Shown one piece after another: positions 35,178 through 43,924 of a DNA stretch of 64,000 bases. The translations under genes were made by a program, and so were the position numbers. The notes under the pieces were generated by a model. That model was not told the DNA's origin. It made no database searches and saw nothing but the letters and a program-made list of their open reading frames with translations. This DNA is from Rheinheimera lutimaris. Lineage in GTDB: Bacteria > Pseudomonadota > Gammaproteobacteria > Enterobacterales > Alteromonadaceae. Within the stretch, counting starts at the first letter, position 1. Every line of letters starts with the position of its first letter. The DNA lies in assembly GCF_013283795.1 (NCBI RefSeq), contig NZ_JABSOD010000005.1, forward strand, positions 1-64,000, written 5' to 3'.

Positions 35178-35570
35178 CTAGCGTCGGTTTAACCTTGTTT
35201 TACACACATGCAGCAAACACCAGACGCTGATGGCAATTAACCAGCCAGCTAAGGACATACCAAAATCAGCCCAGTCCGATTTGCGGTGCGGTGTAAAAGA
35301 CTGAATAAACTCATCCAGTGCATAACACACAGGAAACACCATAAAAAATATCAGGTTAAACCTGACAGAACGCTGCGCCACCCGGCATATTATCGCCAGG
35401 CTAAACGGCAGCACAGCACCAACAAAAACATGCAGCACGTTGTCGGTACCGGCCAGTGCCATCGCCAGCGGCGAAATCAGCTTAAAACTGGTAGGGTGTG
35501 CATGTAACAGCACCAGAGATACAGCAGTAAGTAAAAACATTACGGCTACTATCTCGGTGAATATCAGCAA
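35178..35570 (-). CDS. VanZ-like membrane protein
   Basis: The 130-residue protein has four predicted transmembrane helices and the VanZ-family signature (DNVLHVFVGAVLPFSLA; YALDEFIQSF then HRKSDWADFGMSLAGW). VanZ-like proteins often accompany exosortase and exopolysaccharide loci; their biochemical role is poorly defined. It is convergent with the PEP-CTERM genes and lies behind the nucleotide-sugar dehydrogenase on the same strand. Confidence 0.85.
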   Translation of the reverse strand: MLIFTEIVAVMFLLTAVSLVLLHAHPTSFKLISPLAMALAGTDNVLHVFVGAVLPFSLAIICRVAQRSVRFNLIFFMVFPVCYALDEFIQSFTPHRKSDWADFGMSLAGWLIAISVWCLLHVCKTRLNRR

Positions 35571-35664
35571 TATAGATTTGTGTTTTAAGCTGATTTCAAT
35601 GTCTCATTTTTAACATAACTGGTAAGTCTTGATATTTGCAACAAGGTCTGACACCACTGTACAT

Positions 35665-36948
35665 TTACAAACGAATATCGGAATCAGCTTTATCCAGTAC
35701 ATATTTTAAATCGTAAATGATGCCGCCCGGTTTCAGGAATTTGCGTATACCTGCAGCGCCAAGTTCTTTAAATTGATGATGCGCCACCGCCAGTATTACC
35801 GCTTCGTAGCCGGCAGCTTGTGGGGCGGCTACTGGGGTAATGCCGTATTCGTGCTCAGCTTCTTGCGCACTCACCCAAGGGTCGAACACGTCGAAGCTCA
35901 TGCCGTAGTCTTTTAGTTCAGACAAAATATCGACCACTTTGGTATTACGAATGTCCGGGCAGTTTTCTTTAAAGGTTAAGCCTAATACCAGTACTTTACT
36001 GCCTGCTATTAGCGTTTTAGCATGGATCATCTTTTTCACCAGCTGACTAACAACATAACGCCCCATGTTGTCGTTTATCCGCCGACCAGCCAGAATAACT
36101 TCCGGGTAATAACCAATGGCCTGGGCTTTGTGCGTTAAATAATAAGGATCTACCCCTATACAATGGCCTCCCACTAAACCTGGGCGAAAAGGTAGAAAGT
36201 TCCATTTAGTGCCCGCAGCCAACAGTACTTCTTCAGTATCTATACCCAAACGATTAAAAATGACCGCCAGTTCGTTGATTAAGGCAATATTCAAATCACG
36301 TTGAGTATTTTCAATGACTTTAGCGGCTTCCGCGACTTTAATACTGGAGGCTTTATGGGTGCCTACCTTAACAATACTAGCGTAAAGCCTATCAACGATA
36401 TCGGCCACTTCAGGCGTTGAACCCGCTGTTACCTTTTTAATATTTGTTACGCGATGCTCTTTATCACCGGGGTTGATCCGCTCTGGGCTATAACCAGCGA
36501 AAAAATCGACGTTAAACTTAAGCCCAGACACCTCCTCCAGCACCGGTACGCATACTTCTTCTGTAGCGCCGGGGTAAACAGTAGATTCGTAAATAACAAT
36601 ATCACCTTTTTTCAGCACCTTACCTATAGTTTGGCTAGCCTTAACTAAAGGTGTCATATCTGGCTGGCGGTGTTCATCAATAGGGGTTGGCACAGTAACA
36701 ATAAAGGTATTTGCCGCTGCTAAATCCGCAAGGTCTGTTGTAAAGGTTAAAAATGCAGCTTCTGATAGCTCAGATGAAGATACCTCTAATGTTTGATCGC
36801 TACCAGAGCGCAGTTCATTAACACGATTCTGGTTAATATCAAAACCAATAACAGAATGCTTTTTACCAAACTCAACAGCCAGCGGCAAGCCAACATATCC
36901 CAAACCGATAACAACAATGTTTAATGTTCTATTTTGTAGCATTTTCAT
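35665..36948 (-). CDS. tviB: UDP-N-acetyl-glucosamine/galactosamine 6-dehydrogenase (TviB/WbpA-like)
   Basis: The 427-residue NAD-dependent enzyme oxidises a UDP-N-acetylhexosamine to the uronic acid. It has the N-terminal Rossmann motif [17 protein letters not shown] (about 11-27), [11 protein letters not shown], the central [19 protein letters not shown] helix and the catalytic Cys region [15 protein letters not shown]. The C-terminal NAD-domain motif is [14 protein letters not shown]. It supplies an acidic sugar to the polymer. AAGGA lies so that the third codon, ATG at 36942, could be the true start. The first codons are duplicated as a relic at 39180-39272. Confidence 0.92.
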   Translation of the reverse strand: MKMLQNRTLNIVVIGLGYVGLPLAVEFGKKHSVIGFDINQNRVNELRSGSDQTLEVSSSELSEAAFLTFTTDLADLAAANTFIVTVPTPIDEHRQPDMTPLVKASQTIGKVLKKGDIVIYESTVYPGATEEVCVPVLEEVSGLKFNVDFFAGYSPERINPGDKEHRVTNIKKVTAGSTPEVADIVDRLYASIVKVGTHKASSIKVAEAAKVIENTQRDLNIALINELAVIFNRLGIDTEEVLLAAGTKWNFLPFRPGLVGGHCIGVDPYYLTHKAQAIGYYPEVILAGRRINDNMGRYVVSQLVKKMIHAKTLIAGSKVLVLGLTFKENCPDIRNTKVVDILSELKDYGMSFDVFDPWVSAQEAEHEYGITPVAAPQAAGYEAVILAVAHHQFKELGAAGIRKFLKPGGIIYDLKYVLDKADSDIRL

Positions 36949-36969
36949 CCTTTAAAACGTTCTTTAATA

Positions 36970-36980
36970 AATAACCAAAC
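36970..36980. promoter_or_regulatory. Partial copy of the AATAACCAAAC motif
   Basis: The eleven bases match the left part of the 18-base motif at 33136 and 47342. They lie about 22 bases upstream of the dehydrogenase start. The right half TGGTT is missing. Confidence 0.35.
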
Positions 36981-36981
36981 C

Positions 36982-37027
36982 GTAAATAGAGTCAGAATAA
37001 AATGTATTTTACTCTGACTCTATTTAC
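36982..37027. repeat. 46-bp near-perfect palindrome
   Basis: The two 22-base arms differ at one position around a two-base centre. The outer arms read GTAAATAGAGTCAGA and TCTGACTCTATTTAC. The palindrome overlaps the stop codon of the lyase gene. It may serve as a transcript terminator or RNA-stabilising hairpin. It also resembles dispersed palindromes found in many gammaproteobacteria, which may be mobile. Confidence 0.85.
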
Positions 37028-39180
37028 ATGATCTCTAAGCCAAACTGCACACTCAGTCCTTTAAGACCTGTTGTGTTTATCAATACCTGATTGTTGTTTA
37101 TTTGTACTCGTTCGTTGCTTTTCACCAGCTTTACTTTGCCTGAGAAAAACAGCTCAATTGGTTTTTCTCCCCATTCTGGATCTGCAGCGCTTACGTCTAT
37201 AACTTTCTCATTAAAATGCACTAAAATACTCGAAGATCCTTTTACGGATAGCTTGCCAGGGATTATTTCATTTAACTCAATCGAATAGCTATTAGCTAAA
37301 AACACATTGTCTTTCTTATACCAGATAGCATGAAATAAACGATCTTTTTTAAGGACCTCAATATCTAGATTTTCTGAGAATTCGTTCATTTCTTTTTTTG
37401 AAATATTTGGCAATAATACATATGCGTAATCAGTAGAATCGTTTTCGGCGTGGCTAAGATCGAATCTGGCTCTCCATGCTGAAATCTGAGTATTATTCAT
37501 ATGTCGTTTGCTATGTTTATTGATGTCTTGCCAATCGCCTTTTACGTGCTCCAAAGCAAATTTTGCTTGCTGAGTATAGGGCAATAAAACACCTAAACTT
37601 GTATTTGAGTGAGCATTGTTGAGCCAAAGCACTTCGTCACCTTTTATCGATTCCCAACTAAGTTGTTCAGCCTTGTCAGCAAAACGTTGGAAAATATTAG
37701 TGTTCTTCGCACCTTGAATCCCTGAACCAAGCGCGACGATCCTATCGGGAAGATAAAACCAAGATTTTTTAGCGAATGTTTTTCCGTTTAAACTCTGGAA
37801 ATCCATACCAATAGCAGCATAACGTCCTAATACTGCGCCACCAACCCAAGTTTGAGATTTCAACGGACTGTTATAATGATTGCTTTGCCCAGCACAAGGC
37901 TCAAGCACTTGCCTATCTGTTGTAGTACCAGGAGGCGAAGTTGCATCAAGTAAAGGCCAAACATCAACGTAGTCATTATTATCAATCTGTAAATACATCA
38001 TGCCATCGCCGGTATACCAACCTTTCAAATTTGCACCATTCAAACATTCAAAGTTACCCGTCCTTGAGGAATGCATGGCAATGGCAGAAATATAAGTTGG
38101 CGCTCGATACACAAACCGGTCCATAGAGGGAAACATTAAGGCTTTAAATTGATTACTCTTTAATTTGAACGAATTAGTTGAAACTTCAATTCTTTCCTTT
38201 AACTCATTAGGCGCTACCTTATGAAAATCATAGAGCAGCCTAAGAACTTTACTGCCTCGGCGATCTGTTTGTTCCCATCCTCTGCTTACCGCTCTACCGG
38301 CAACAATGTCTAGCAATCTTCCTTCAAACGAAAAGGGCAAAAGCGCAGATTCATACAGATCCATCACTCGATGAAAAATACCTATCTCCGGTTGCCATTT
38401 TGTGCCTTTAACCAGAGCTAATACCTCATTTAAACCTTCAAATAACACCAACCCATAAGAGCCAATATATGCGATATCACTATGCTGAATATAACTACCG
38501 TCTACATAAAACCCATCACCAGAATCAACATAATCAATCACTGACCATAACTTATTCATTGCTAAAGTAACGGCTTCTTCATCTTGTTCCAGTAAAGCTC
38601 TTTGAAGAACTATTAATACTGTATCAACTCGATTGGCTCCAGTGTTTAAAAAAGCTTTAGTATTAGAAGATGCTCCAAAATTCTGGAAACCTGGCTTTGG
38701 CAGATAATAGTGACTGGCTTTAAGTAGCTCAGCAGATAGTGCTTCATCGAGCCAAGGTCCCGCTCGCAATAAAATTTGGTTTATTTGTGATGGAATTCCA
38801 ATTTCCCAATGCCACCAATTTCCAGATTTTAACCGACCAACCCGATATTCTTGGAGAACTTTACCTAACGCATCTTCAACAACCTGCTTCTGACTTTGAG
38901 ACATGTTAGAAGATAAGCTTTTATTAATCCTAACTAAACTATGTGTAATGACTGACTCGTCAACTGCGACATCGTCGACTAGAAGAGGCATATCAGAAAA
39001 AATGCTTTCTTGTGTATCAGACCACGCTAATAAACCAAAATTAACTTCGTCTGGGCTTTTACTAACAGAATGCCAATTCAACCAGTTATTCTTGGCTATT
39101 TGCAAATCTGTTTCGCCAGCCATTGATGGTAGGCAAAACATAAACAAGATCGCTGTTATCAAGTAAAATTTTTTAAGCAC
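37024..39180 (-). CDS. Exported polysaccharide lyase, family 8 type
   Basis: The 718-residue protein has a signal peptide (about 1-21), an alpha/alpha-toroid catalytic domain and a beta-sandwich C-terminal half. Family 8 landmarks are NWWHWEIGIP (121-130), NTGANRVDT with Asn183, DGSYIQHSD with His233, SYG with Tyr242 and GRAVSR with Arg296/Arg300. The Asn-His-Tyr spacing (50, then 9) equals that of the streptococcal hyaluronate lyase catalytic triad as I recall it. Family 8 enzymes cleave uronate-containing polymers by beta-elimination. Beside a uronic-acid-forming dehydrogenase, it may trim or release the cell's own polymer. The GTG start overlaps the stop of a tviB-derived leader frame. Confidence 0.88.
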   Translation of the reverse strand: MLKKFYLITAILFMFCLPSMAGETDLQIAKNNWLNWHSVSKSPDEVNFGLLAWSDTQESIFSDMPLLVDDVAVDESVITHSLVRINKSLSSNMSQSQKQVVEDALGKVLQEYRVGRLKSGNWWHWEIGIPSQINQILLRAGPWLDEALSAELLKASHYYLPKPGFQNFGASSNTKAFLNTGANRVDTVLIVLQRALLEQDEEAVTLAMNKLWSVIDYVDSGDGFYVDGSYIQHSDIAYIGSYGLVLFEGLNEVLALVKGTKWQPEIGIFHRVMDLYESALLPFSFEGRLLDIVAGRAVSRGWEQTDRRGSKVLRLLYDFHKVAPNELKERIEVSTNSFKLKSNQFKALMFPSMDRFVYRAPTYISAIAMHSSRTGNFECLNGANLKGWYTGDGMMYLQIDNNDYVDVWPLLDATSPPGTTTDRQVLEPCAGQSNHYNSPLKSQTWVGGAVLGRYAAIGMDFQSLNGKTFAKKSWFYLPDRIVALGSGIQGAKNTNIFQRFADKAEQLSWESIKGDEVLWLNNAHSNTSLGVLLPYTQQAKFALEHVKGDWQDINKHSKRHMNNTQISAWRARFDLSHAENDSTDYAYVLLPNISKKEMNEFSENLDIEVLKKDRLFHAIWYKKDNVFLANSYSIELNEIIPGKLSVKGSSSILVHFNEKVIDVSAADPEWGEKPIELFFSGKVKLVKSNERVQINNNQVLINTTGLKGLSVQFGLEIM

Positions 39181-39272
39181 TAACAGTTACCAAACCCAGC
39201 AGAAAGCAGTATGTCATCACAACGCAACCTAGCAACAGCTATGTTTAATTTTCTATTTTGTAATCTTTTCAT
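39180..39272 (-). pseudogene. Relic of a tviB 5' end, now a 30-codon leader frame
   Basis: The frame begins MKRLQNRKLNIA, against [12 protein letters not shown] in the intact dehydrogenase. It keeps the spacing of L, L and FG residues for about 24 codons before ending in TAG. The upstream DNA (39273-39299) also matches the dehydrogenase leader. The TAG overlaps the GTG start of the lyase gene, so the relic could couple translation to the lyase. Confidence 0.75.
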
Positions 39273-39338
39273 TTTTTAAAGCATTCTTTTGTAAGATAGT
39301 GTTTTAAATTAAAAATAGAGGGACCATAAAAAATATAA

Positions 39339-41102
39339 TTACACTTTAGTGTAATATTCCAGAACCTGAGCTAAATTAACCTTCTGGCGCTGACTTAGCC
39401 GCTTGCTTTCAAAGCAACTTTGCACATCTATGTCGCTCGAGAATATAGTAATACAGTTCAGCATAACGCGTTTGTCAGCCACCATGCTTTTCCAATTATC
39501 AGATTTAAAGATGGCTTTCCAATCAGCCCAAGACTCTTGATTACCTGTTATTACCCCAAGCTTTTTCAATAGATGACGCCAACTCCAAATCACAAACTGA
39601 AGCGGCATATTCTGCCACCAACTCAGGTAAGGCAAACGGCCATCGCCATGAAGTAACCACTTACTTTTGTTTAAAAAAGGCTTGCAGCCTTTGTGAAACA
39701 ATTTGCGGTTTAACTTCCACTCAGTAGGTACAGCTGCGGCAAGTTTTACGACTTGCTGACACATAAAAGGTTCATAAGATCGGAATAAACGTCTGTTGCA
39801 GTACAAGTTAGGCAATGCCACCCGCATAGTAGTTGGCCATAATACAAACCATTCATGTGCCGTATGAGGCCGGATCTGCTGTATACGCTGAAAATGTGCC
39901 AACCGTCGGGTATCAAGCTGCTGCAAAATTTCCGCCTTAAAAAAAGCATGTTTAGTTGGCTTGGTGCGGCTTTCGCCGTGCACAAAGCGCTCCGGAACAA
40001 ACGGAAACTTTCGGCTACCACCTTTTTTATTGGCATACGGCGCTTTTAGCAAAGAATCCGCAAGATAACCACCGAATACCGCCTGATATTGCGGCAATTT
40101 GCAGTCCTGATAAAAGCCCAGCGTATGTGCATGCATATACTGGTGACCAGCCCCCACCAACTTACTTGCCGCCGGCAAAATATCGATATAGTAGCAAGGG
40201 TGGCGTAACTTTAAATTGAATGACGAGCCGTAAGCATCGGCTACCTGTTTTGCTATTTTGCCTTCGCGGTTGTAGCTATCAAGAAAGACAAAAGCATCCC
40301 GCTGTGTATACTCTGCCAGCAGGCCAGACATGGCGCGGGAGTCCTCCCCCCCGCTGATAAACTGGGCCACCTTGCTACCAGTTTGCACAACATTACTGAC
40401 ATAGTGTTGTAAACCTTGCCGTAAAGCATACGCGGCCGTACTGATGTCTTTATACGGGTTAACTTCTTCAGGCTGCCAGTAAGGCTGCACATCAAGCGTG
40501 AAATCCTGCGCCAAACTATACATTTGCAAAGCGGCAGGTGCACATTGCCGGAGGTTGCGGTAAAGGGTGTACGGATAGGTTACAACATCATTCAACACAA
40601 AATCGGCTACAGATACCATATCTATCTGCTTAGTTTGTCCTGTGCATTGCGCCAACACATCAACATGGGTAGATAAAACCAACTGCTCCGGCGTGTGATA
40701 CTGATACACCGGTATAAACATCATTAAATCAGTGATACAGCTCAGCGTTTGACGCTGTTTATCAACAATTAACACCACAAAAGGTCCGCTCAGATCGCTA
40801 TCCCATTGCAGCTCACCACTTAACCAGCGCTGGTACAGCGCTTGCGTACCTTTATCACTATCGGCGTCAGCTAAAAAGCTGTTAGCAGTAAAACCCAGAA
40901 CCGGGCCGCCAATAACTAAAAAGATATGTTGCTCTGTCTGCAGCGGTTTAAAGCCGCAATACAAATTCGGCGTATAGGCAAGGCTGCCCCAGGTACCACT
41001 GATAAATTCAACAGCAGGTGGCGCCGAACTATAAATCCCTTGCAAGGCAGTTTTCGCTGTAGTTTCTGCCAGCGGTGCAGCGGAAAAAATAAAATCACTC
41101 AT
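39339..41102 (-). CDS. Asparagine-synthase-like amidotransferase
   Basis: The 587-residue protein has an N-terminal glutaminase-like region (about 1-200) without the Cys at position 2 needed to release ammonia from glutamine. The synthetase domain carries the PP-loop ISGGEDSRA (249-257), which binds ATP. Such proteins in surface-polysaccharide loci are thought to form amides on uronic acids, which fits the TviB-type dehydrogenase in the same locus. Free ammonia or another subunit would have to be the nitrogen source. The start overlaps the flippase stop (ATGA), so the two genes are coupled. Confidence 0.85.
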   Translation of the reverse strand: MSDFIFSAAPLAETTAKTALQGIYSSAPPAVEFISGTWGSLAYTPNLYCGFKPLQTEQHIFLVIGGPVLGFTANSFLADADSDKGTQALYQRWLSGELQWDSDLSGPFVVLIVDKQRQTLSCITDLMMFIPVYQYHTPEQLVLSTHVDVLAQCTGQTKQIDMVSVADFVLNDVVTYPYTLYRNLRQCAPAALQMYSLAQDFTLDVQPYWQPEEVNPYKDISTAAYALRQGLQHYVSNVVQTGSKVAQFISGGEDSRAMSGLLAEYTQRDAFVFLDSYNREGKIAKQVADAYGSSFNLKLRHPCYYIDILPAASKLVGAGHQYMHAHTLGFYQDCKLPQYQAVFGGYLADSLLKAPYANKKGGSRKFPFVPERFVHGESRTKPTKHAFFKAEILQQLDTRRLAHFQRIQQIRPHTAHEWFVLWPTTMRVALPNLYCNRRLFRSYEPFMCQQVVKLAAAVPTEWKLNRKLFHKGCKPFLNKSKWLLHGDGRLPYLSWWQNMPLQFVIWSWRHLLKKLGVITGNQESWADWKAIFKSDNWKSMVADKRVMLNCITIFSSDIDVQSCFESKRLSQRQKVNLAQVLEYYTKV

Positions 41103-42388
41103 CGGGTACGTTGCTCCACAGCTGCCGCTTTGATAAAGGTGAAACCAATCAAAAATACATTCAGTGCGACACTAACCAAAGAAAACAGCATAACGGCGAT
41201 AACATCGCTGTTAAACAGCATAAAACCCGCCACCAGGGCTGCAGCCCGAAGCAGTACACTGACGATTTCATAGCACAAGAAAAAGCCTTGCAGGGATAAG
41301 GTGGCAATTGCCGCTACACTGGGTCGGTTCAGGAAGCCGGCATATAGCCACAACGCCATCCAACGGGCATACTCACCCGATACAGTCCACTCAGCACCAA
41401 AGACAAACCCAAATAACCACGGCCCTGCTACTACAATTAACGCAAAGGGTAACACTCCGACACCGGCCAGTGCCCACGTGGCTTTGCGTAACAAGGCAGC
41501 AACGTTCTCTCCGTTGTTGGCAGCTTCAGTAATGCGGGGATAAAACACGTCGGCCACAGCTTTACCCAGTAAGTTTGCCGGCATGGCTAAAATGGTTTTA
41601 GCCAACGCATAAAAGCCTGCTGCCGCAGGCCCGAAAAAGCTCATCAGCATTAATACCGGCAGACTCAGCGACACTGCATTGATTAATGCCTGCGGCGCGC
41701 GAAACAACGGAAAATCGTAGTATTTCTTTGCTAACACCCAAATACCGGCATTAGAGTTATCATCAACGGCTTGGCTTGCTAACGTAGCTTTAGCTCCAAC
41801 AAACAACATTACGGCATGCAAAGCATGAGCAAGAGTGGCAATAACTATTAAAACTGCCGCCACCGGGTTAAACCAACCAAAGCCAACTTTAGCGCTGTTA
41901 ACAATAGCCGACTGCATAAAAGCAACTTTGGCGGTAACCTTAAATTGTTTTTTGCGGATTAACCATTGCTGCAAAATTTGATGTAGTGCCGAGAAAAACA
42001 TCGCCAGCGGGATAAACAACACAAAGGCATAAATAGCCTCTAACCCTAACCAGTGAACTATGGTTTCACCTGCGACCAACAGCAGTAAGGTAATGACAAA
42101 TGCCAAAGTCAGTGCCAATAAGGCACTTAATTGCGCAATTTTTTTAGCTTCGCTGTCCTGGCGTGGCAGTACAATCGCAATAGGGTAACAAAGCGCCGCT
42201 ATCGGGCTTAGCACCATAACCAATGCTAAAAAAGCGCCCAGCACACCAAAAGCTTCCGGGCCGTACAACCGAGTAATAAACGGAGACGCCAGCATGGTAA
42301 TAGCCTGGGCTCCGGCAGCACCTGTTGCGACAGTAAAAATATTACGGAACAAATTCCCTTTAGTGAGTTCTTTGAATCGCTTTAGCAC
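41099..42388 (-). CDS. Oligosaccharide flippase (Wzx-like)
   Basis: The 429-residue polytopic membrane protein has about 12-14 helices and begins GNLFRNIFTVATGAAGAQ, typical of the MOP/Wzx family. It should flip lipid-linked repeat units across the inner membrane. GTG at 42388 is preferred over the GTG at 42421 because AAAGAGG lies five bases before it; the longer reading would overlap the preceding stop. It is one of two flippases in the window. Confidence 0.9.
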   Translation of the reverse strand: MLKRFKELTKGNLFRNIFTVATGAAGAQAITMLASPFITRLYGPEAFGVLGAFLALVMVLSPIAALCYPIAIVLPRQDSEAKKIAQLSALLALTLAFVITLLLLVAGETIVHWLGLEAIYAFVLFIPLAMFFSALHQILQQWLIRKKQFKVTAKVAFMQSAIVNSAKVGFGWFNPVAAVLIVIATLAHALHAVMLFVGAKATLASQAVDDNSNAGIWVLAKKYYDFPLFRAPQALINAVSLSLPVLMLMSFFGPAAAGFYALAKTILAMPANLLGKAVADVFYPRITEAANNGENVAALLRKATWALAGVGVLPFALIVVAGPWLFGFVFGAEWTVSGEYARWMALWLYAGFLNRPSVAAIATLSLQGFFLCYEIVSVLLRAAALVAGFMLFNSDVIAVMLFSLVSVALNVFLIGFTFIKAAAVEQRTR

Positions 42389-42414
42389 AGTAGCCTCTTT
42401 AAAATCGTTTATAA

Positions 42415-42994
42415 CTAGCACGCAAGGTTCACTATATCCACTGGAGCTACATCCAATCCCAGTACCTGTGTTTGCTTAAGCAGCAAGGATGCCTCATAAA
42501 AAGTAACCAAAGGGCTGGGAAATTTGTGTAATAAATAATCTTCCGATGGGATTGCATATACAAAGATCATTAAATCATCTAAGAACTTTAGAGTGCGCTG
42601 CTCTATAATACGCCTTTGCATCGTTCAGTTTGCTTAAATCTAACTTTATAGAGCCAAGTACTTCAGCTCGTAAGTCCGTGTCTGCATGAGCCAGAAAATT
42701 CAGCGATCCTAATAGATACGCGTTGAGATGCGGTAGCATCGGTTGTTCCACCCGAGCTTTAACAGCCAAAGACATTTGCTTTATAACATATATGTATTTT
42801 GAAACAGCTTCAGCAACAAACCAACCAGTATCACCGAGTAATTTTCTGGTATAGATATAATCAGCGTTATCTTGTAAGGCTTTAGTATCCCAAACCGTTT
42901 CATTGCCAAATAACCAGCATGATTTAATTGCTGTAGCTACAACATTCGGATAGCTTTTAATTTTTAATTTTAAATCTTTATTCAAAACCAGCAA
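42415..42994 (-). pseudogene. Unrecognised gene split by a frameshift
   Basis: Two overlapping frames make up what looks like one protein of about 195 residues. The first (from 42994) runs 139 codons to a TGA near 42575. The second continues at once in another frame (DDLMIFVYAIPSED ... PVDIVNLAC) to 42415. The change occurs around CTAAAGTTCTTAGATGAT. It could be a real mutation, programmed frameshifting or a sequencing error. No family is recognised: the protein is mainly helical, with no signal peptide and no glycosyltransferase motif. It sits between the flippase and a glycosyltransferase gene, so a sugar-related role is likely. Confidence 0.55.
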
Positions 42995-43009
42995 AAAAAC
43001 CTACCCAAT

Positions 43010-43924
43010 TTAAGGTTGTACGCCAAACTTAGCTAATACATCTGACATTTTACGATAAGCACTTTTCGATAAGGCTACTTGTAGAAAAATAACAATTGCC
43101 ATTTTTGGACGATAGCAGCCTCGAACAAGAGCTTTGAAGAACAGATTTAAAGCCCTCGTTCGCTGACCATTTTGTGCAAAACCTTTGGCTACTGGCCAGC
43201 CAGTATCTGCTAAATATGCTTTATCAGTTAGCATAGGCTTAATTCTACGTAACCATTCTAAACGTTGCTGGGGGTTACTTTTACTAGAAAGTCGGTTAGC
43301 ACTCCATTTGTCATCCCAAATAGCGCCTGGCTCAGATAACATGCGCAAAACGCCACCATTAAAAACTAATTTAATTGCAAAATCAGTATCTTGACCAAAA
43401 GTAATAACTTCATCATACTTAGATTTCAATGCTAGCTCCCTAGGAACTACTAAAGTACTTGTTTGTACAAATCCTCTGTCTCGCATCAAATATTCAGAAA
43501 TATGCTCATGCTCTTTAATAGGGCGATGAGGCTTAATGAAATTAAGTTCTTCGCCACGATCAACGATAACTTGCGTAAAAGTACAAACGTTATCACCTTG
43601 TACTAAAGCTGGTAGCGCATTAGCTAAATGATGCGGCAGAAAAATATCATCAGAATCGAGAAAAGCGATAAATTGACCTTCTGCAATATCAATACCCGTA
43701 TTGCGGGCTTTAGAGCCTCCGCCATTGACCTTATATATATAACGAACACGTGAGTCGGCAATCGTGTCTATGACAGCTTTCGTATTATCGGTAGAACCAT
43801 CATCAACGACTATAATTTCAAATCGCTGTTCAGTCTGATTTAAAACTGACTCTATGCAGCGTTTTAAACTATGCGCTCTGTTGAAAGCGGGAATTACCAC
43901 ACTAAAAAATAAATCATTCTTCAC
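43010..43924 (-). CDS. Family 2 glycosyltransferase
   Basis: The 304-residue GT-A enzyme has the N-terminal motif FFSVVIPAFNRAHSLKRCIESVLNQT, then VVDDGSTDNT and the metal-binding FLDSDD (about 89-94). It adds one sugar of the repeat unit at the cytosolic face of the membrane. The donor cannot be told. Its start overlaps the polymerase gene's end by 11 bases, so the two are coupled. Confidence 0.93.
   Translation of the reverse strand: MKNDLFFSVVIPAFNRAHSLKRCIESVLNQTEQRFEIIVVDDGSTDNTKAVIDTIADSRVRYIYKVNGGGSKARNTGIDIAEGQFIAFLDSDDIFLPHHLANALPALVQGDNVCTFTQVIVDRGEELNFIKPHRPIKEHEHISEYLMRDRGFVQTSTLVVPRELALKSKYDEVITFGQDTDFAIKLVFNGGVLRMLSEPGAIWDDKWSANRLSSKSNPQQRLEWLRRIKPMLTDKAYLADTGWPVAKGFAQNGQRTRALNLFFKALVRGCYRPKMAIVIFLQVALSKSAYRKMSDVLAKFGVQP

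Noticed and set aside
42415-42621. 68-codon frame as an independent gene
   Set aside because: Its first part overlaps the upstream frame at DNA level, and its body continues that protein; a frameshift explains it better.
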